NCBI GenBank assembly: GCA_946183715.1
Contig: CAMHDB010000022.1
Location: forward strand, 1-12,289
Direction: 5' to 3'
From: an uncultured Oscillibacter sp.
Lineage (GTDB): Bacteria > Bacillota > Clostridia > Oscillospirales > Oscillospiraceae
Length of the DNA stretch: 12,289 bases
The position numbers and the translations under genes are program-made. The notes under the pieces are model-generated. The model had not been told where the DNA came from and ran no database searches. It saw only the letters and a program-made list of their open reading frames with translations. Positions 12,190-12,289 of this stretch are shown here, piece after piece (within the stretch, counting starts at the first letter, position 1; every line of letters begins with the position of its first letter).

Positions 12190-12289
12190 TGTGACTTTAT
12201 ACAAGGGTAATCTTTCCGCAGGGAAGTTTATCATATACGCGGAATATCGAGGGAAGGAGACATTCACGCAAAGCGCCAGAACCGGTACC

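Noticed and set aside
1..12289. CRISPR array, insertion sequence, tRNA or rRNA gene
   Set aside because: No regularly spaced repeats, transposase motifs, terminal inverted repeats, cloverleaf or rRNA signatures were seen on either strand.

Overview
The window looks like a chromosomal segment of a GC-rich member of the Clostridia (Oscillospirales-like). The reasons are strong Shine-Dalgarno sites (GGAGG types), consensus vegetative promoters, a T-box leader in front of a tyrosyl-tRNA synthetase gene, and Firmicute families such as DUF951, DUF421/DUF4363 and a CcdA/thioredoxin pair. The taxon is an inference; nothing here fixes a species.

Layout. (1) 1-3448, minus strand: a spermidine/putrescine ABC importer operon, potA-potB-potCD. 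The last gene is a permease/binding-protein fusion cut by the left edge. (2) 3532-4760, minus: ccdA and a membrane-anchored TlpA/ResA-like thioredoxin, driven by a near-consensus promoter whose -35 box overlaps the stop codon of the gene upstream. (3) 4832-5806, minus: an RluA-family pseudouridine synthase with its own promoter. (4) 5907-8096, plus: a compact four-gene unit with a small two-helix membrane protein carrying an acidic repeat tail, an unrecognised 147-residue protein, the RarA clamp-loader-like ATPase and a DUF951 protein. (5) 8104-9377: an accessory-looking island. It holds a lower-GC gene for a secreted protein (minus) with an apparent 3' frameshift, preceded by about 560 bases with no normal gene. 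Those bases contain a well-formed minus-strand RNA unit (promoter, hairpins, terminator, possible antiterminator) and an opposing plus-strand promoter/terminator pair. A 33-codon hydrophobic small ORF with its own promoter follows. (6) 9414-11012, plus: tandem promoter-like sites, a tyrosine T-box leader and tyrS. (7) 11078-12144, minus: a DUF421 membrane protein and a DUF4363 protein, whose leader can form a 9-bp hairpin that buries the ribosome binding site.

How the parts work together. The three pot proteins form one polyamine importer. CcdA carries reducing power across the membrane to the thioredoxin beside it. The T-box senses uncharged tRNA-Tyr to control tyrS. RarA acts at stalled replication forks, and why it is linked to two unknown genes is open. 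The least explained part is 8.1-9.4 kb, where an unidentified structured RNA seems to lead into a secreted-protein gene. At the whole-window scale, a manual scan found no GATC tetranucleotide in 12.3 kb, although roughly 40 would be expected by composition.
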